DNA from: Sphingopyxis sp. HIX
Lineage (GTDB): Bacteria; Pseudomonadota; Alphaproteobacteria; Sphingomonadales; Sphingomonadaceae
Assembly: GCF_001468285.1 (NCBI RefSeq)
Contig: NZ_LNSB01000021.1
Span: forward strand, 22,111 to 86,110
DNA length: 64,000 nucleotides
Reading direction: 5' to 3'
Shown: one piece after another, positions 1 through 9,724 of the stretch
How the letters are laid out: every line of letters starts with the position of its first letter
Numbering within the stretch: position 1 is the first letter of the stretch
Made by a program: the position numbers and the translations under genes
The notes under the pieces: model-generated
What the model saw: the letters and a program-made list of their open reading frames with translations, nothing else
Databases searched by the model: none
Told to the model about the DNA's origin: nothing

Positions 1-2538
1 GCGGGCAATGATAGCCTGTACGGCGAGTATGACGACGACCTGCTGATCACGTCCGGCGGCGACAAGGTCTATGGAGGTGCGGGCAACGACCGCATCGAAC
101 TCGGCGACCTCGGCTTTGCCCTAATCGACGGCGAGGGCGGCAAGGACCGGCTGGTGCTCCCGGGCCTCGCTGGCACCGTCGACATTATGTCGATCGTCAA
201 CAGCGGCCGCGTCCTGTCGATCGATGAAGTGGAACTCGTCGCCGGCCGCGCCGCGACGATCGCTGCCGGGGATTTCGGCCCGCTGAACAACCTCCTGCAG
301 ATTTTCGGCGCGCCCGGCAGCGATCTTGTCCTGACCGGGAATTGGACTTTCGTTTCGGAGCGCGACTTCGACGGGACGCTCTTTGCCGTCTATTCGGCTG
401 GCAACGGCCGCGTGCTCTGGGTCCAGGCCGGCGTCGACGTCACGATCACCTCGACCGTTCCGGCCGACCGCATAGGCATTCAGCCCGTCGCGGGCGGGGC
501 GCCGGCGCCCGATTTGGCATCGGACCCGGATATCGATCCCAGTTCCAACATCTTCGAGAATATATCGGTGACCATCACCTCCGATATGGTCATCGATCGC
601 GACGAAATCTGGAGTTCGTCCCGCATTTTCAGCTTTGGCAGCGATCTGACCATCACCAACCATGGCCTGATCCGGCAGGCCGGTCTGGTGATCGAGAATC
701 TTTCGGTCTTCATCAACCATGGAACGGTGTCGATCATCGACGATGGTGCAGGCGGCGGGCGCGGTTATGCTGCCAATGCGCACGGCGCGCTGGCGAATTA
801 CGGGTCGATCGTTGTTGAGTCGGTGGGCGGCGGGGTCGTCGGCGTCCAGGTGACCGATAGTTTCACGAGGCAGGGCGACGATTTTATCAACGAAGGCCGC
901 ATCGTCGCCTCGACCGGCAACGGCACGTCGGTCGGGGGCTATTATACGGGCACCCATCAGAGCACGGGCCGCAACGCCGGGCTGATCGAGGCGCGGGGCT
1001 CTAGCGATGTGATGGCGCTCTATCTCTCCGGCGTGGCCGAGTTCGGGAACAGTGGGCAGATTTACGCATCGCTGACGTCCCCCGGCACCGGCTCGGGCCG
1101 GGCCCTGCATATTCTGGCGAGCCACTTCGCCGGCACCCACATCACGAACAGCGGGGCGATCGCTGGGCCGACCGCCGTTTTCGTCGAACAGGCGCCGGGT
1201 GGCTGGGTCGTCCTCGATAATAGCGCCACAGGTCAGATCGCCGGTGAAGTGCGGTTGGGCAGCGCGGGCGACACCCTGACCAACCGCGGTTCCATCGTCG
1301 GAAGCGTCTATCTCGGCGACGGTGACGATCGGTTCGAAAACATTGGCGGGACGCAGCAGGGCGGGGTGTTCGGCGGCGTGGGGAACGACATATATGTCGT
1401 CGATACCCAGAACATCCTTCTCTACGAAAGCCAGGGCGAAGGCAACGACAGCGTCACCGCGTCGGCCAGCTATTATCTCTTCGACAATATCGAAAACCTC
1501 ATATTGTCCGGTTCGGCCGGCAACTTCGGCGTCGGCAATGCGCTGGCGAACACCATCATCGGCAACGCCGGGTCGAACCTGCTGCTCGGCGGCGGCGGCG
1601 ACGACGTCATCCGCGGCGGTGGCGGCGTCGACAGCCTGTTCGGCGAAAGCGGGGCCGACCAGCTGTTCGGCGAGGCCGGGGTCGATTATCTCGTCGGCGG
1701 GATCGGCAACGACATCCTCGACGGCGGCGCCGATGCCGATGCGCTCTATGGCGAGGACGGCGACGACACGCTGATCGGCGGCACGGGTTTCTTCACCGAC
1801 ATCCTCGTCGGCGGGATCGGCAATGACATTCTTCGCGGCAATTCCGGCCTCGGCGACTATGACCTGATGGACGGCGGCGCGGGCAACGACACTTATTATG
1901 TCGACACCCCCGACGACCTGACCTTCGAGGCTGCGGGCGGCGGCACCGACACCGTCTATGCCAACATCAACGGCGCGGGCTATTATCTCTACGCCAATGT
2001 CGAGAACCTGATACTCGAGGGCAATACGCCCTTCGGCGTCGGCAATGAGCTCGCGAACCGGCTCACCGGCAACGCGATCGGCAATTACCTGCTCGGCGGC
2101 GCAGGTAACGACACGCTGAATGGCAAGGCGGGCAATGACGTGCTCTTCGGCGAGGGCGGGGCGGACACTTTCGTCTTCGAGCGCGGCACCGGCGGCGACG
2201 TGATCGGCGATTTTGCGCGCGGCACCGACAAGATCGACCTGTCGGCGTTCGGCTTCGCGAATTTCGCCGCGGTCCAGGCGGGCTTCAGCCAGGTCGGCGC
2301 CAATGGCGCGATCAACCTCGGCAACGGCGACTTCATCGTGCTCCACAATGTCACGATGAGCCAGCTGGCGCAGGGCGATTTCATCCTGACGGCCTCGGCG
2401 CCGAAGATCGAGGATCTCGCCGAAGCGGCGAAGATCGCCGAGGCGTCGGCGGTCGACGCGGGGGGCCCGGCGCTCGACTGGCTGCCCGATCACTGGATGC
2501 CGCACTATCGGACGGACTTTCATCTGGGTTTCGCCTGA
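1..2538 (+). CDS. RTX calcium-binding protein with beta-helix region, 5'-truncated
   Basis: C-terminal 845 residues of a secreted repeats-in-toxin protein; the frame is already open at base 1, so the start lies outside the window. The visible part begins with a few GGxGND nonapeptides (up to about base 110). It then runs through a ~250-residue stretch with repeated N-x-G-x-I strands (NHGTV, NAGLIEA, NSGQI, NSGAIAG, NRGSIVG), which looks like a parallel beta-helix. A dense RTX block (about 1320-2220) of Ca2+-binding GGxGxDxLx repeats follows. The last 20 residues (DW-PDHWM-HY...GFA) match those of the third RTX protein downstream, as expected for an uncleaved C-terminal type I secretion signal. 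No catalytic domain is visible; a surface or adhesin role is an inference. The likely exporter is encoded at 11.5-14.6 kb. Confidence 0.88.
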   Translation, partial: AGNDSLYGEYDDDLLITSGGDKVYGGAGNDRIELGDLGFALIDGEGGKDRLVLPGLAGTVDIMSIVNSGRVLSIDEVELVAGRAATIAAGDFGPLNNLLQIFGAPGSDLVLTGNWTFVSERDFDGTLFAVYSAGNGRVLWVQAGVDVTITSTVPADRIGIQPVAGGAPAPDLASDPDIDPSSNIFENISVTITSDMVIDRDEIWSSSRIFSFGSDLTITNHGLIRQAGLVIENLSVFINHGTVSIIDDGAGGGRGYAANAHGALANYGSIVVESVGGGVVGVQVTDSFTRQGDDFINEGRIVASTGNGTSVGGYYTGTHQSTGRNAGLIEARGSSDVMALYLSGVAEFGNSGQIYASLTSPGTGSGRALHILASHFAGTHITNSGAIAGPTAVFVEQAPGGWVVLDNSATGQIAGEVRLGSAGDTLTNRGSIVGSVYLGDGDDRFENIGGTQQGGVFGGVGNDIYVVDTQNILLYESQGEGNDSVTASASYYLFDNIENLILSGSAGNFGVGNALANTIIGNAGSNLLLGGGGDDVIRGGGGVDSLFGESGADQLFGEAGVDYLVGGIGNDILDGGADADALYGEDGDDTLIGGTGFFTDILVGGIGNDILRGNSGLGDYDLMDGGAGNDTYYVDTPDDLTFEAAGGGTDTVYANINGAGYYLYANVENLILEGNTPFGVGNELANRLTGNAIGNYLLGGAGNDTLNGKAGNDVLFGEGGADTFVFERGTGGDVIGDFARGTDKIDLSAFGFANFAAVQAGFSQVGANGAINLGNGDFIVLHNVTMSQLAQGDFILTASAPKIEDLAEAAKIAEASAVDAGGPALDWLPDHWMPHYRTDFHLGFA
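1471..2391 (+). repeat. RTX 3' module, copy 1 of 3
   Basis: About 920 bp coding block found again at 5629-6573 and 8631-9553. It encodes the same succession of RTX units, beginning at a YYLF-N-ENL motif and ending at DFILT. The last ~250 bp of copies 1 and 3 are almost identical at DNA level, including third codon positions. Confidence 0.8.
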
Positions 2539-2600
2539 ACCGGCGCGGGCGGGCATTTTGAGGACAGGGGAATGCGGGCGACCGCATGGGGGGAGCGGAC

Positions 2601-5600
2601 ATGGCGGCAGACGATAGCGTGGAACTGACCCAGTTGGTGGTGAGCGGGGCATCCGACATCGCGTTCAGTCCCGACGGCTCGCGTATCTACGTTGCCCGGC
2701 AGAACGGCACGGTGGTGGTGTTCGATGCGGCGACCGGCAATCAGCTCCAATCCTGGTCGGTGGGCGGCAGCCTTGGCGCGATGAGCGTGTCCGAAGATGG
2801 CGCTTTCCTGCTGATGCTGGCGGCCAACGGCGCCATCGTCCACCGCGTCGCCACGGCGACAGGGGCTGTGACCAATTATGCCGTTCCCTCGGGATTGGTG
2901 GCATTCGATATCGAAACGACCGATGGCACGCATGCGATCGTTACGTTCAACGTTCCTCCTGCAGCGAGTAGCGGCGTTGCGCGAACTCTCGACTTTTCCA
3001 CGGGTGCTTTTGCCGATCTACCGCTGCCCGAATTCGGCGGCCCCGCTTATTTGACGGAATCCGGCCGCTACATCCTCGTCGCCACATCGGGTATCAGCAA
3101 TGGCCCCTTGGCCGTTTATGACGGTGCGACCGATCAGATCGTGGCAAATGGCAATAATTATCAGCCGGGCGTCTTCAACGGCTTCAATTTCGGTATCCAA
3201 GCGATCAGCGACGCGCGGGGGCTGATCGCCCAATTCAGCACGCGTTCGGCGATCAATGTCTACGATCTTGCGGTCGGCGCGGTGCGAACGATCGAGGGTA
3301 TGGCCGAATTCGTGGATGCTTTGGCATTCGATTCCACCGGTTCCATCCTGTATATTCATGCGGTCGACAGCGGTGAGATCATCGCGCTGGAAACGACCGG
3401 CTTTACCGTCATCGACCGTTTCCAGGTCGACGTCAGCGTCTGGAACAGCGGGAATGGCACCCGGGGCGCGCAACTCCACATCAGCCCCGATGACAAGCAT
3501 TTGGTCTATCGCGATCCGAGTTCGGGCCAGGTGACCTACATCGATCTCAGCGTGCGCGACGATATCGTGAACGGCACCACGGGCGCCGATGCGCTCGACG
3601 GGGGCAAGGGTGACGACATCTATCTGGTCGACCATCTCGGCGACACGGTGACCGAACGCGCCTTTCAGGGCAACGACCGCGTCAACGCTACGGTCGATTT
3701 CCACCTCGGCGCCGGTTCGGCGGTCGAAACCATCGCCGCCGCCGATCTCGCCGCGACGACGCCGCTCGCGCTGTCGGGCAACGAACTCGCGAACCTCATC
3801 CTCGGCAACGCCGGCAACAACCGGCTCGCCGGCGGCGGGGGCGATGACCGGATCGAGGGCGGCGCGGGCAACGACCGGCTCGATGGCGGCGCCGGCATCG
3901 ACGTGATGATCGGCGGCAGCGGCGACGACGTCTATATCGTCGACCGCGAGGGCGACCAGGTGATCGACAGCGCGGGCTTCGATACCGTCGAGGCCAGCAT
4001 CACCTACACCCTCGGCGCGGGGATCGAGAATCTGGTGCTGACCGGTAACAGCAGGCTCGACGGCATCGGGAACGAACTGGCCAACATCATAAGCGGCAAC
4101 AACGCCGGCGGCATGCTGTCGGGCGGGCTCGGCAACGATCGTCTGATGGGCGGTATCGGCAACGACTTTCTCGATGGCGGCGACGGCGACGACACGCTGT
4201 TGGGCCGGGGCGGGCACGACACGCTCGTGGGCGGTGCAGGCGCCGATACGCTGACCTCGATCGGCACCAGCGCGCTCATGGCGTCGCATCTCTACAACGG
4301 CTTCGAGAATCTCGACACGCTGGCCGAGGCCGATACGCTGATCGGCGGCCCCGGGGCCGAGTTGTTCTGGGCCGGTTTCAATGACAGCGTCGACGGCGGC
4401 GCCGGCGGCGAAAACACGCTCAGCCTCAATCTCCAGGGCTCCGCCACAGGCGTGCGAATCGATTTTCGACCGCTGACGACGGGCGGGACGGTCGCCAATG
4501 GCACCGGCACGATCCGCTCGATCACCGGGCTCAGCACGATCATCGGCAGCCAGGGCAACGACCAGATCACCGGTATTTCAAGCGCCGCGATCTCCCCCTT
4601 CTCGGGGCTCACCCTCGACGGCCGCGACGGCAACGACCTGCTCGTCGGCGGAGACGGGGGCGACAGGCTGCTGGGCGGATCCGGCGCGGACACGTTGCGC
4701 GGCGGCGACGGGAGCGACTCCATCTTCGCCGCGGGCGAGGATTATGACCCCGCAATCACCGATACCTTCCGCGATGCGCTGTACGGCGAGGGCGGCGACG
4801 ACGTGCTGTCGGCGGGACGCGGCGACACCGTCGACGGCGGCGAGGGGATCGACAGCCTGTTCCTCAACCTCGCCAATGCCACCGCGGGCGTCACCCTCGA
4901 TATCGCCGACCTCGCGACCGCGACCGGCGTGACGCTGTTCACCGGCACCATCCGCAATATCGAGGTCATCACCGGCCTGATCCTCCCCAATGCGGGCAAT
5001 ATGGTCAATCTGGCGGGCCAGGCGGGCGAATCGAGCCTGCCCATCTTCGGCGGCACGGCGCGCGACGTCCTGATCGGCTCCGGTTTCCGCGACCAGTTCT
5101 ACGGCGGCGACGGCGACGACGAACTGCGCAGCGGCGCGGGGAACGACTATGTCGAGGGCGGGGCGGGCAACGACCTGCTCGCCGGCGGCGCCGGGCGCGA
5201 CAGCCTGTTCGGCGGCTCCGGGATCGACACCGTCAGCTACGACGACGCCGCCAGCGCGGTCACCATCTCGCTCCTGTCGAACTACGCGACCGATTTCGCG
5301 AACAATGTCGATGCCTTGAACTCGATCGAAAATGCGGTCGGCAGCCGCTTCGCCGACAGCATCACCGGCGACAATGTCTCCAACGATCTCCACGGCGGCG
5401 AAGGCGACGACACCATCGACGGCCGCGGCGGATCCGACAATATCTTCGGCGACGCCGGCAACGACATACTCACCGGCGGGCTCGGCAGCGATGTCATCGA
5501 CGGCGGCATCGGCGCCGACCGCATGTACGGCGGGCAGAACAACGACAGCTACCGCGTCGACGACAGCGCCGACCTGATCTTCGAAAATGCCGACGAGGGC

Positions 5601-6710
5601 GTCGACAGCGTCATCGCCTCGGCCAGCCATTATCTGTTCGCGAATGTCGAGCATCTCGAACTCGCGGCGGGGGCGGGCGACCTGTTCGGGGTCGGCAACG
5701 CGCTCGGCAACATGATCAGGGGCAACGAGGGATCGAACCTGCTGCTCGGCGGCGGCGGCGAGGATGTGCTGCGCGGCGGCGGCGGGGTCGACAGCCTGTT
5801 CGGCGAAAGCGGCGCCGATCATCTGTTCGGCGACGCCGGGATCGACTATCTGGTCGGCGGGATCGGCAACGACGTCCTCGATGGCGGTGCCGACGCCGAC
5901 TCGCTCTATGGCGAGGACGGCGACGACACGCTGATCGGCGGCGACGGTTTCGTCACCGACATCCTCGTCGGCGGCGCGGGCAGCGACATATTGCGCGGCA
6001 ATTCAGGGCTCGGCGACTATGATTTGATGGACGGCGGCGCCGGCGACGACCATTATTATGTCGATACGCCCGACGACCTGACTTTCGAGGCGGTCGGCGG
6101 CGGAACCGACACCGTCTATGCCAATATCACCGGCGCCGGCTATTATCTTTATGCCAACACCGAAAATCTGGTGCTCGAGGGCAATACCCCCTTCGGCGTC
6201 GGCAATGCGCTCGACAACCGGATCACGGGGAACGCCGCGAATAATTACCTGCTCGGCGGCGGGGGCAACGACACGCTCAGCGGCATGGGCGGGAACGACG
6301 TGCTGTTCGGCGAAGCCGGCGCCGATATCTTCGTCTTCGGGCGGAATAATGGCGCCGATGTCATCGGCGACTTCCAGCGCGGCTCGGACCGGATCGACCT
6401 GTCGGCCTATGCCGCCTCGAACAACCCCGGCGCCGCGGCCATATTCGAATCGCTGCGGATGAACTTCCGCCAGGTCGGCGCCGACGGCGCGATCGACCTC
6501 GGCGGCGGAAACCTGATCGTCCTCCACAATGTGACGATGAACGAGCTCACCGTCGACGATTTCATCCTGACCCCGGTCCCGCCCGCGGTACCGAAACTCG
6601 CCGCCATACAGGATCATGATTTCGTTTCGCCGCAGGGCGGGCCGGATTTCGTAGACGGCTTCGCTTCGTCGCGCTTCGGTTCGTCTTTCGACCATCTCGC
6701 TTGGTTCTGA
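2601..6710 (+). CDS. beta-propeller RTX calcium-binding protein
   Basis: A 1369-residue secreted protein. Residues ~1-310 carry YVTN/WD-like blades (DIAFSPDGSRIYVAR, ALAFDSTGSILYI, LHISPDDKHLVYRD), so the N-terminus is probably a beta-propeller. The rest is RTX repeats of the GGxGNDxLxGGxGxD type in several blocks separated by linker strands, and it ends in the module shared with its two neighbours. There is no N-terminal signal peptide, which fits type I secretion. An ATG 15 bp upstream is in frame, but the run GGGGGGAG between the two ATGs is a good Shine-Dalgarno for the one chosen here. The C-terminus (FDHLAWF) differs from the GFA ends of the flanking RTX proteins. Function is unknown; extracellular binding or structure is an inference. 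Confidence 0.88.
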   Translation: MAADDSVELTQLVVSGASDIAFSPDGSRIYVARQNGTVVVFDAATGNQLQSWSVGGSLGAMSVSEDGAFLLMLAANGAIVHRVATATGAVTNYAVPSGLVAFDIETTDGTHAIVTFNVPPAASSGVARTLDFSTGAFADLPLPEFGGPAYLTESGRYILVATSGISNGPLAVYDGATDQIVANGNNYQPGVFNGFNFGIQAISDARGLIAQFSTRSAINVYDLAVGAVRTIEGMAEFVDALAFDSTGSILYIHAVDSGEIIALETTGFTVIDRFQVDVSVWNSGNGTRGAQLHISPDDKHLVYRDPSSGQVTYIDLSVRDDIVNGTTGADALDGGKGDDIYLVDHLGDTVTERAFQGNDRVNATVDFHLGAGSAVETIAAADLAATTPLALSGNELANLILGNAGNNRLAGGGGDDRIEGGAGNDRLDGGAGIDVMIGGSGDDVYIVDREGDQVIDSAGFDTVEASITYTLGAGIENLVLTGNSRLDGIGNELANIISGNNAGGMLSGGLGNDRLMGGIGNDFLDGGDGDDTLLGRGGHDTLVGGAGADTLTSIGTSALMASHLYNGFENLDTLAEADTLIGGPGAELFWAGFNDSVDGGAGGENTLSLNLQGSATGVRIDFRPLTTGGTVANGTGTIRSITGLSTIIGSQGNDQITGISSAAISPFSGLTLDGRDGNDLLVGGDGGDRLLGGSGADTLRGGDGSDSIFAAGEDYDPAITDTFRDALYGEGGDDVLSAGRGDTVDGGEGIDSLFLNLANATAGVTLDIADLATATGVTLFTGTIRNIEVITGLILPNAGNMVNLAGQAGESSLPIFGGTARDVLIGSGFRDQFYGGDGDDELRSGAGNDYVEGGAGNDLLAGGAGRDSLFGGSGIDTVSYDDAASAVTISLLSNYATDFANNVDALNSIENAVGSRFADSITGDNVSNDLHGGEGDDTIDGRGGSDNIFGDAGNDILTGGLGSDVIDGGIGADRMYGGQNNDSYRVDDSADLIFENADEGVDSVIASASHYLFANVEHLELAAGAGDLFGVGNALGNMIRGNEGSNLLLGGGGEDVLRGGGGVDSLFGESGADHLFGDAGIDYLVGGIGNDVLDGGADADSLYGEDGDDTLIGGDGFVTDILVGGAGSDILRGNSGLGDYDLMDGGAGDDHYYVDTPDDLTFEAVGGGTDTVYANITGAGYYLYANTENLVLEGNTPFGVGNALDNRITGNAANNYLLGGGGNDTLSGMGGNDVLFGEAGADIFVFGRNNGADVIGDFQRGSDRIDLSAYAASNNPGAAAIFESLRMNFRQVGADGAIDLGGGNLIVLHNVTMNELTVDDFILTPVPPAVPKLAAIQDHDFVSPQGGPDFVDGFASSRFGSSFDHLAWF
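5629..6573 (+). repeat. RTX 3' module, copy 2 of 3
   Basis: Same module as 1471-2391 and 8631-9553. It is more diverged than the other two, especially after the motif DVIGDF, where about 8 extra codons are present. Confidence 0.75.
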
Positions 6711-6765
6711 CGATGACTTGCGGCATAGCTGTAGCAACGCCTTCTTTTAGCTGACAGGATCGACC

Positions 6766-9711
6766 ATGGTTCTTCCCTCCCGCCTCCAGACCGTCAGCGA
6801 AAGCGGCAATGTCTTCATCGACACGCTCGTCTACGGCGTCGCTTTCCGCCCCGGCACCACGGTCGTCTATGCGCTGCAGGGCAATCCCGGCGATACCGGC
6901 CTGAACGGGGGTGCCGCCTGGGCCGCCAACGGCGCCGCCAGCGCCTATGCCGCCGCGCTCGCCAGCTGGTCGGCGGTCGCCAACATTCAGTTCCAGGCGG
7001 CGACGGTCGCCTATGACGGAACGGGCAGCCGCGCCGGCTACGACTTCGTCGGCCGCCTCAGCACCACGCTGCCGAACGGCGTGCTGGGCCAGCACACCCT
7101 GCCCACGACCGGCGACATGGTCGGCGAGTTCAATACGACGATTTCCTATTTCACCGCCGCCAGCAACCAGCCCGGCGGGCTCAGCTTCCTGACCTTCGTG
7201 CACGAGCTCGGGCATGGGCTCGGCCTGTTGCACCCGCACGCTGACGAGCCGGGCGACGACAGTTTCCCCGGCCTGAACGATGCCTTCGAGACCGGTCCCT
7301 TCGGGTTGAACCAGGGCATCTTCACGACGATGACCTATAATGATGGCTATGAGGATGTCGGCCGCTCGCCGTCGGCCAATTATGGCTGGCAGATGGGGCC
7401 GGGCGCCTTCGATATCGCGGCGGTGCAATATCTCTATGGCGCGAACACGACGACGGGCGCGGGTAACACGACCTACACCATGCCGACGCTCAACCAGGCC
7501 GGCACGGGATGGGTCACGATCTGGGACGTCAGCGGCACCGACACCATCTCGGCGCAGGGTAGCCAGGCCAATGCAATCATAGACCTGCGCGCAGCGACCC
7601 TGCGCAACGAAGAGGGCGGCGGCGGTTTCGTGTCGCGCAATGGCGGCGTGCTCGGCGGCTTCACCATCGCCAATGGCGCTGTGATCGAAAATGCGATCGG
7701 CGGCAGCGGCAACGACCGTATCGTCGGTAACAGCGCGAACAACAACCTGAACGGGGGCGATGGCTGGGATACGATCGTCTATTCGCATATGACGACCGGC
7801 GTGACGGTCAATCTGCAGGCCGGGACCTCGACCGGCGACGGGACCGATACGCTGGTGTCGATCGAAAATGCGATCGGCGGCAATGGCGACGACATCCTGA
7901 CGGCGATCAACGGCCGCGATATCGCAAACGGGACTCAACTCTTCGTCAAGACGGCAACCGCCATCATCTCTTCGCGCGCTACGGCCTATAACCTCGACGG
8001 CCTTTTCCGTGGGTCGGGATCCAACTATTCGGTTTCTATCCAGGCCGAGGGTAGCAGCGTCGCCGATCACTATCGGTTCAGCGTGGCGAACGTGTCGGGT
8101 CCGTCGACCGTTACCATCGACATCGACAACAGCTTCCGGATGGATTCGATCGTCGAACTGCTGGACAGCCAGGGCAATGTACTCGCCAGCAACGACGACG
8201 GCGAGGGCGGTCTCGATCCGGGATCGGCAAATATCTACGACAGCTTCCTGACCTTCACGCTCCCGCAGAATCCGGCCACGCAGACCTATTATATCCGTGT
8301 TTCGACCTTTTCCGAGACCGGCCCGGCCAGCGTGTTCGCCGGAAGTTCCTATACGCTCAACGTGACGGCCAACGCGCGTACGCCCGCCAGCGGGAACATC
8401 CTGCTCGGATCGCGTCTCGATGGCGGATGGGGCAATGACCAGCTGATCGGCGGTACCGGCGTCGATACGCTGATCGGCGGCAACGGCAACGATACGCTGA
8501 CCGGCGGAGCCAGCGCGGACCTCCTCTACGGCGGGTCGGGTGACGACAATTATATCGTCGAACGGCAGGACGATCTGGCGTTCGAACTGTTGAACGACGG
8601 CGTCGATACGGTGACCGCATCGGTCGGCTACTATCTCTACGCCAATATCGAGAACCTTACCCTTGCGACCGGCGCGGGCGACATTTTCGGTGTCGGCAAC
8701 GGTCTCGACAATGTGCTGACCGGCAATGCCGGATCGAACCTGCTGATCGGCGGCCTGGGGAATGACGTCATTCGCGGCGGTGCGGGTGTCGACAATCTCT
8801 TCGGCGAAATCGGGGTCGATCAGCTGTTCGGCGACGCCGGGATCGACTATCTGGTCGGCGGCGGCGGCGGCGACATGCTCGACGGCGGCGCTGATGCCGA
8901 CGCGCTCTATGGCGAGGAAGGCGATGACACGCTGATTGGCGGCACAGGTTTCCACACCGACATATTGGTCGGCGGGACCGGCGACGATATGCTCTACGCC
9001 AACAGCGGCCTCGGCGACTACGACCTGATCGACGGCGGCGCAGGCAACGACAGCTATTATGTCGACACCCCCGACGACCTGACCTTCGAGGCTGCCGGCG
9101 GCGGCACCGACACCGTCTATGCGAACATCAACGGCGCGGGCTATTATCTCTATGCCCATACCGAAAACCTCGTGTTGGAAGGCAACACCCCCTTCGGCGT
9201 CGGCAACGAACTCGCGAACCAGCTCACCGGTAATGCCATCGGCAATTACCTTCTGGGCGGGCTGGGTAACGACAAGCTCAACGGCAAGGCGGGCAGTGAC
9301 GTGCTCTTCGGCGAGGGCGGGGCGGACACTTTCGTCTTCGAGCGCGGCACCGGCGGCGACGTGATCGGCGATTTCGCGCGCGGCACCGACAAGATCGACC
9401 TGTCGGCGTTCGGCTTCGCGAATTTCGCCGCGGTCCAGGCGGGCTTCAGCCAAGTCGGTGCCAATGGCGCGATCAACCTCGGCAACGGCGATTTCATCGT
9501 CCTCCACAACGTCACGATGAGCCAGCTGACGCAGGGCGATTTCATCCTGACGGCGGCCACGCCCAAGACCGAAAGCTTCGGCGACACGGCGAAGAGCGCA
9601 GCGATCGAACTCGCCGACGCCATGCCCGACGCGTCGGCGCCGGCGATCGACTGGAACCCCGATCACTGGATGCATCATTATCAGACCGGCAACAATTTCG
9701 GCTTTGCCTAG
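6766..9711 (+). CDS. serralysin-type (M10B) zinc metalloprotease with PPC-like and RTX domains
   Basis: A 981-residue secreted protease. The zinc site HELGHGLGLLH (residues 146-156) matches the metzincin HExxHxxGxxH motif, and TTMTY (187-191) supplies the Met-turn (Met189) and the Tyr ligand typical of serralysins. A Peptidase_M10_C-like region follows to ~385. Residues ~387-538 resemble a bacterial pre-peptidase C-terminal (PPC) beta-sandwich (SVADHYRFSV, YYIRVSTFSE). RTX repeats then continue to a C-terminal GFA secretion signal. The length is about twice that of classic serralysins, because of the inserted PPC-like domain and long RTX tail. Export by the HlyD/ABC pair at 11.5-14.6 kb is likely. 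No inhibitor gene of the Inh/AprI type is recognised next to it. Confidence 0.92.
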   Translation: MVLPSRLQTVSESGNVFIDTLVYGVAFRPGTTVVYALQGNPGDTGLNGGAAWAANGAASAYAAALASWSAVANIQFQAATVAYDGTGSRAGYDFVGRLSTTLPNGVLGQHTLPTTGDMVGEFNTTISYFTAASNQPGGLSFLTFVHELGHGLGLLHPHADEPGDDSFPGLNDAFETGPFGLNQGIFTTMTYNDGYEDVGRSPSANYGWQMGPGAFDIAAVQYLYGANTTTGAGNTTYTMPTLNQAGTGWVTIWDVSGTDTISAQGSQANAIIDLRAATLRNEEGGGGFVSRNGGVLGGFTIANGAVIENAIGGSGNDRIVGNSANNNLNGGDGWDTIVYSHMTTGVTVNLQAGTSTGDGTDTLVSIENAIGGNGDDILTAINGRDIANGTQLFVKTATAIISSRATAYNLDGLFRGSGSNYSVSIQAEGSSVADHYRFSVANVSGPSTVTIDIDNSFRMDSIVELLDSQGNVLASNDDGEGGLDPGSANIYDSFLTFTLPQNPATQTYYIRVSTFSETGPASVFAGSSYTLNVTANARTPASGNILLGSRLDGGWGNDQLIGGTGVDTLIGGNGNDTLTGGASADLLYGGSGDDNYIVERQDDLAFELLNDGVDTVTASVGYYLYANIENLTLATGAGDIFGVGNGLDNVLTGNAGSNLLIGGLGNDVIRGGAGVDNLFGEIGVDQLFGDAGIDYLVGGGGGDMLDGGADADALYGEEGDDTLIGGTGFHTDILVGGTGDDMLYANSGLGDYDLIDGGAGNDSYYVDTPDDLTFEAAGGGTDTVYANINGAGYYLYAHTENLVLEGNTPFGVGNELANQLTGNAIGNYLLGGLGNDKLNGKAGSDVLFGEGGADTFVFERGTGGDVIGDFARGTDKIDLSAFGFANFAAVQAGFSQVGANGAINLGNGDFIVLHNVTMSQLTQGDFILTAATPKTESFGDTAKSAAIELADAMPDASAPAIDWNPDHWMHHYQTGNNFGFA
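8631..9553 (+). repeat. RTX 3' module, copy 3 of 3
   Basis: Same module as 1471-2391. From about 9297 to 9553 it differs from copy 1 by only a handful of substitutions, far fewer than in the rest of the two genes. Confidence 0.8.
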
Positions 9712-9724
9712 TTTCCCTCGGACG

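Noticed and set aside
121..2652. 843-codon open frame on the minus strand opposite the first RTX gene
   Set aside because: It is a by-product of GC-rich RTX codons (GGC GAC read backwards); the protein is Val/Ala/Asp/Ile low-complexity with no domain, while the plus strand has clear RTX units.
9704..9724. TTG start of kdsD overlapping the protease stop
   Set aside because: An ATG seven codons later is in frame, clear of the stop, and still leaves room before the SIS domain.
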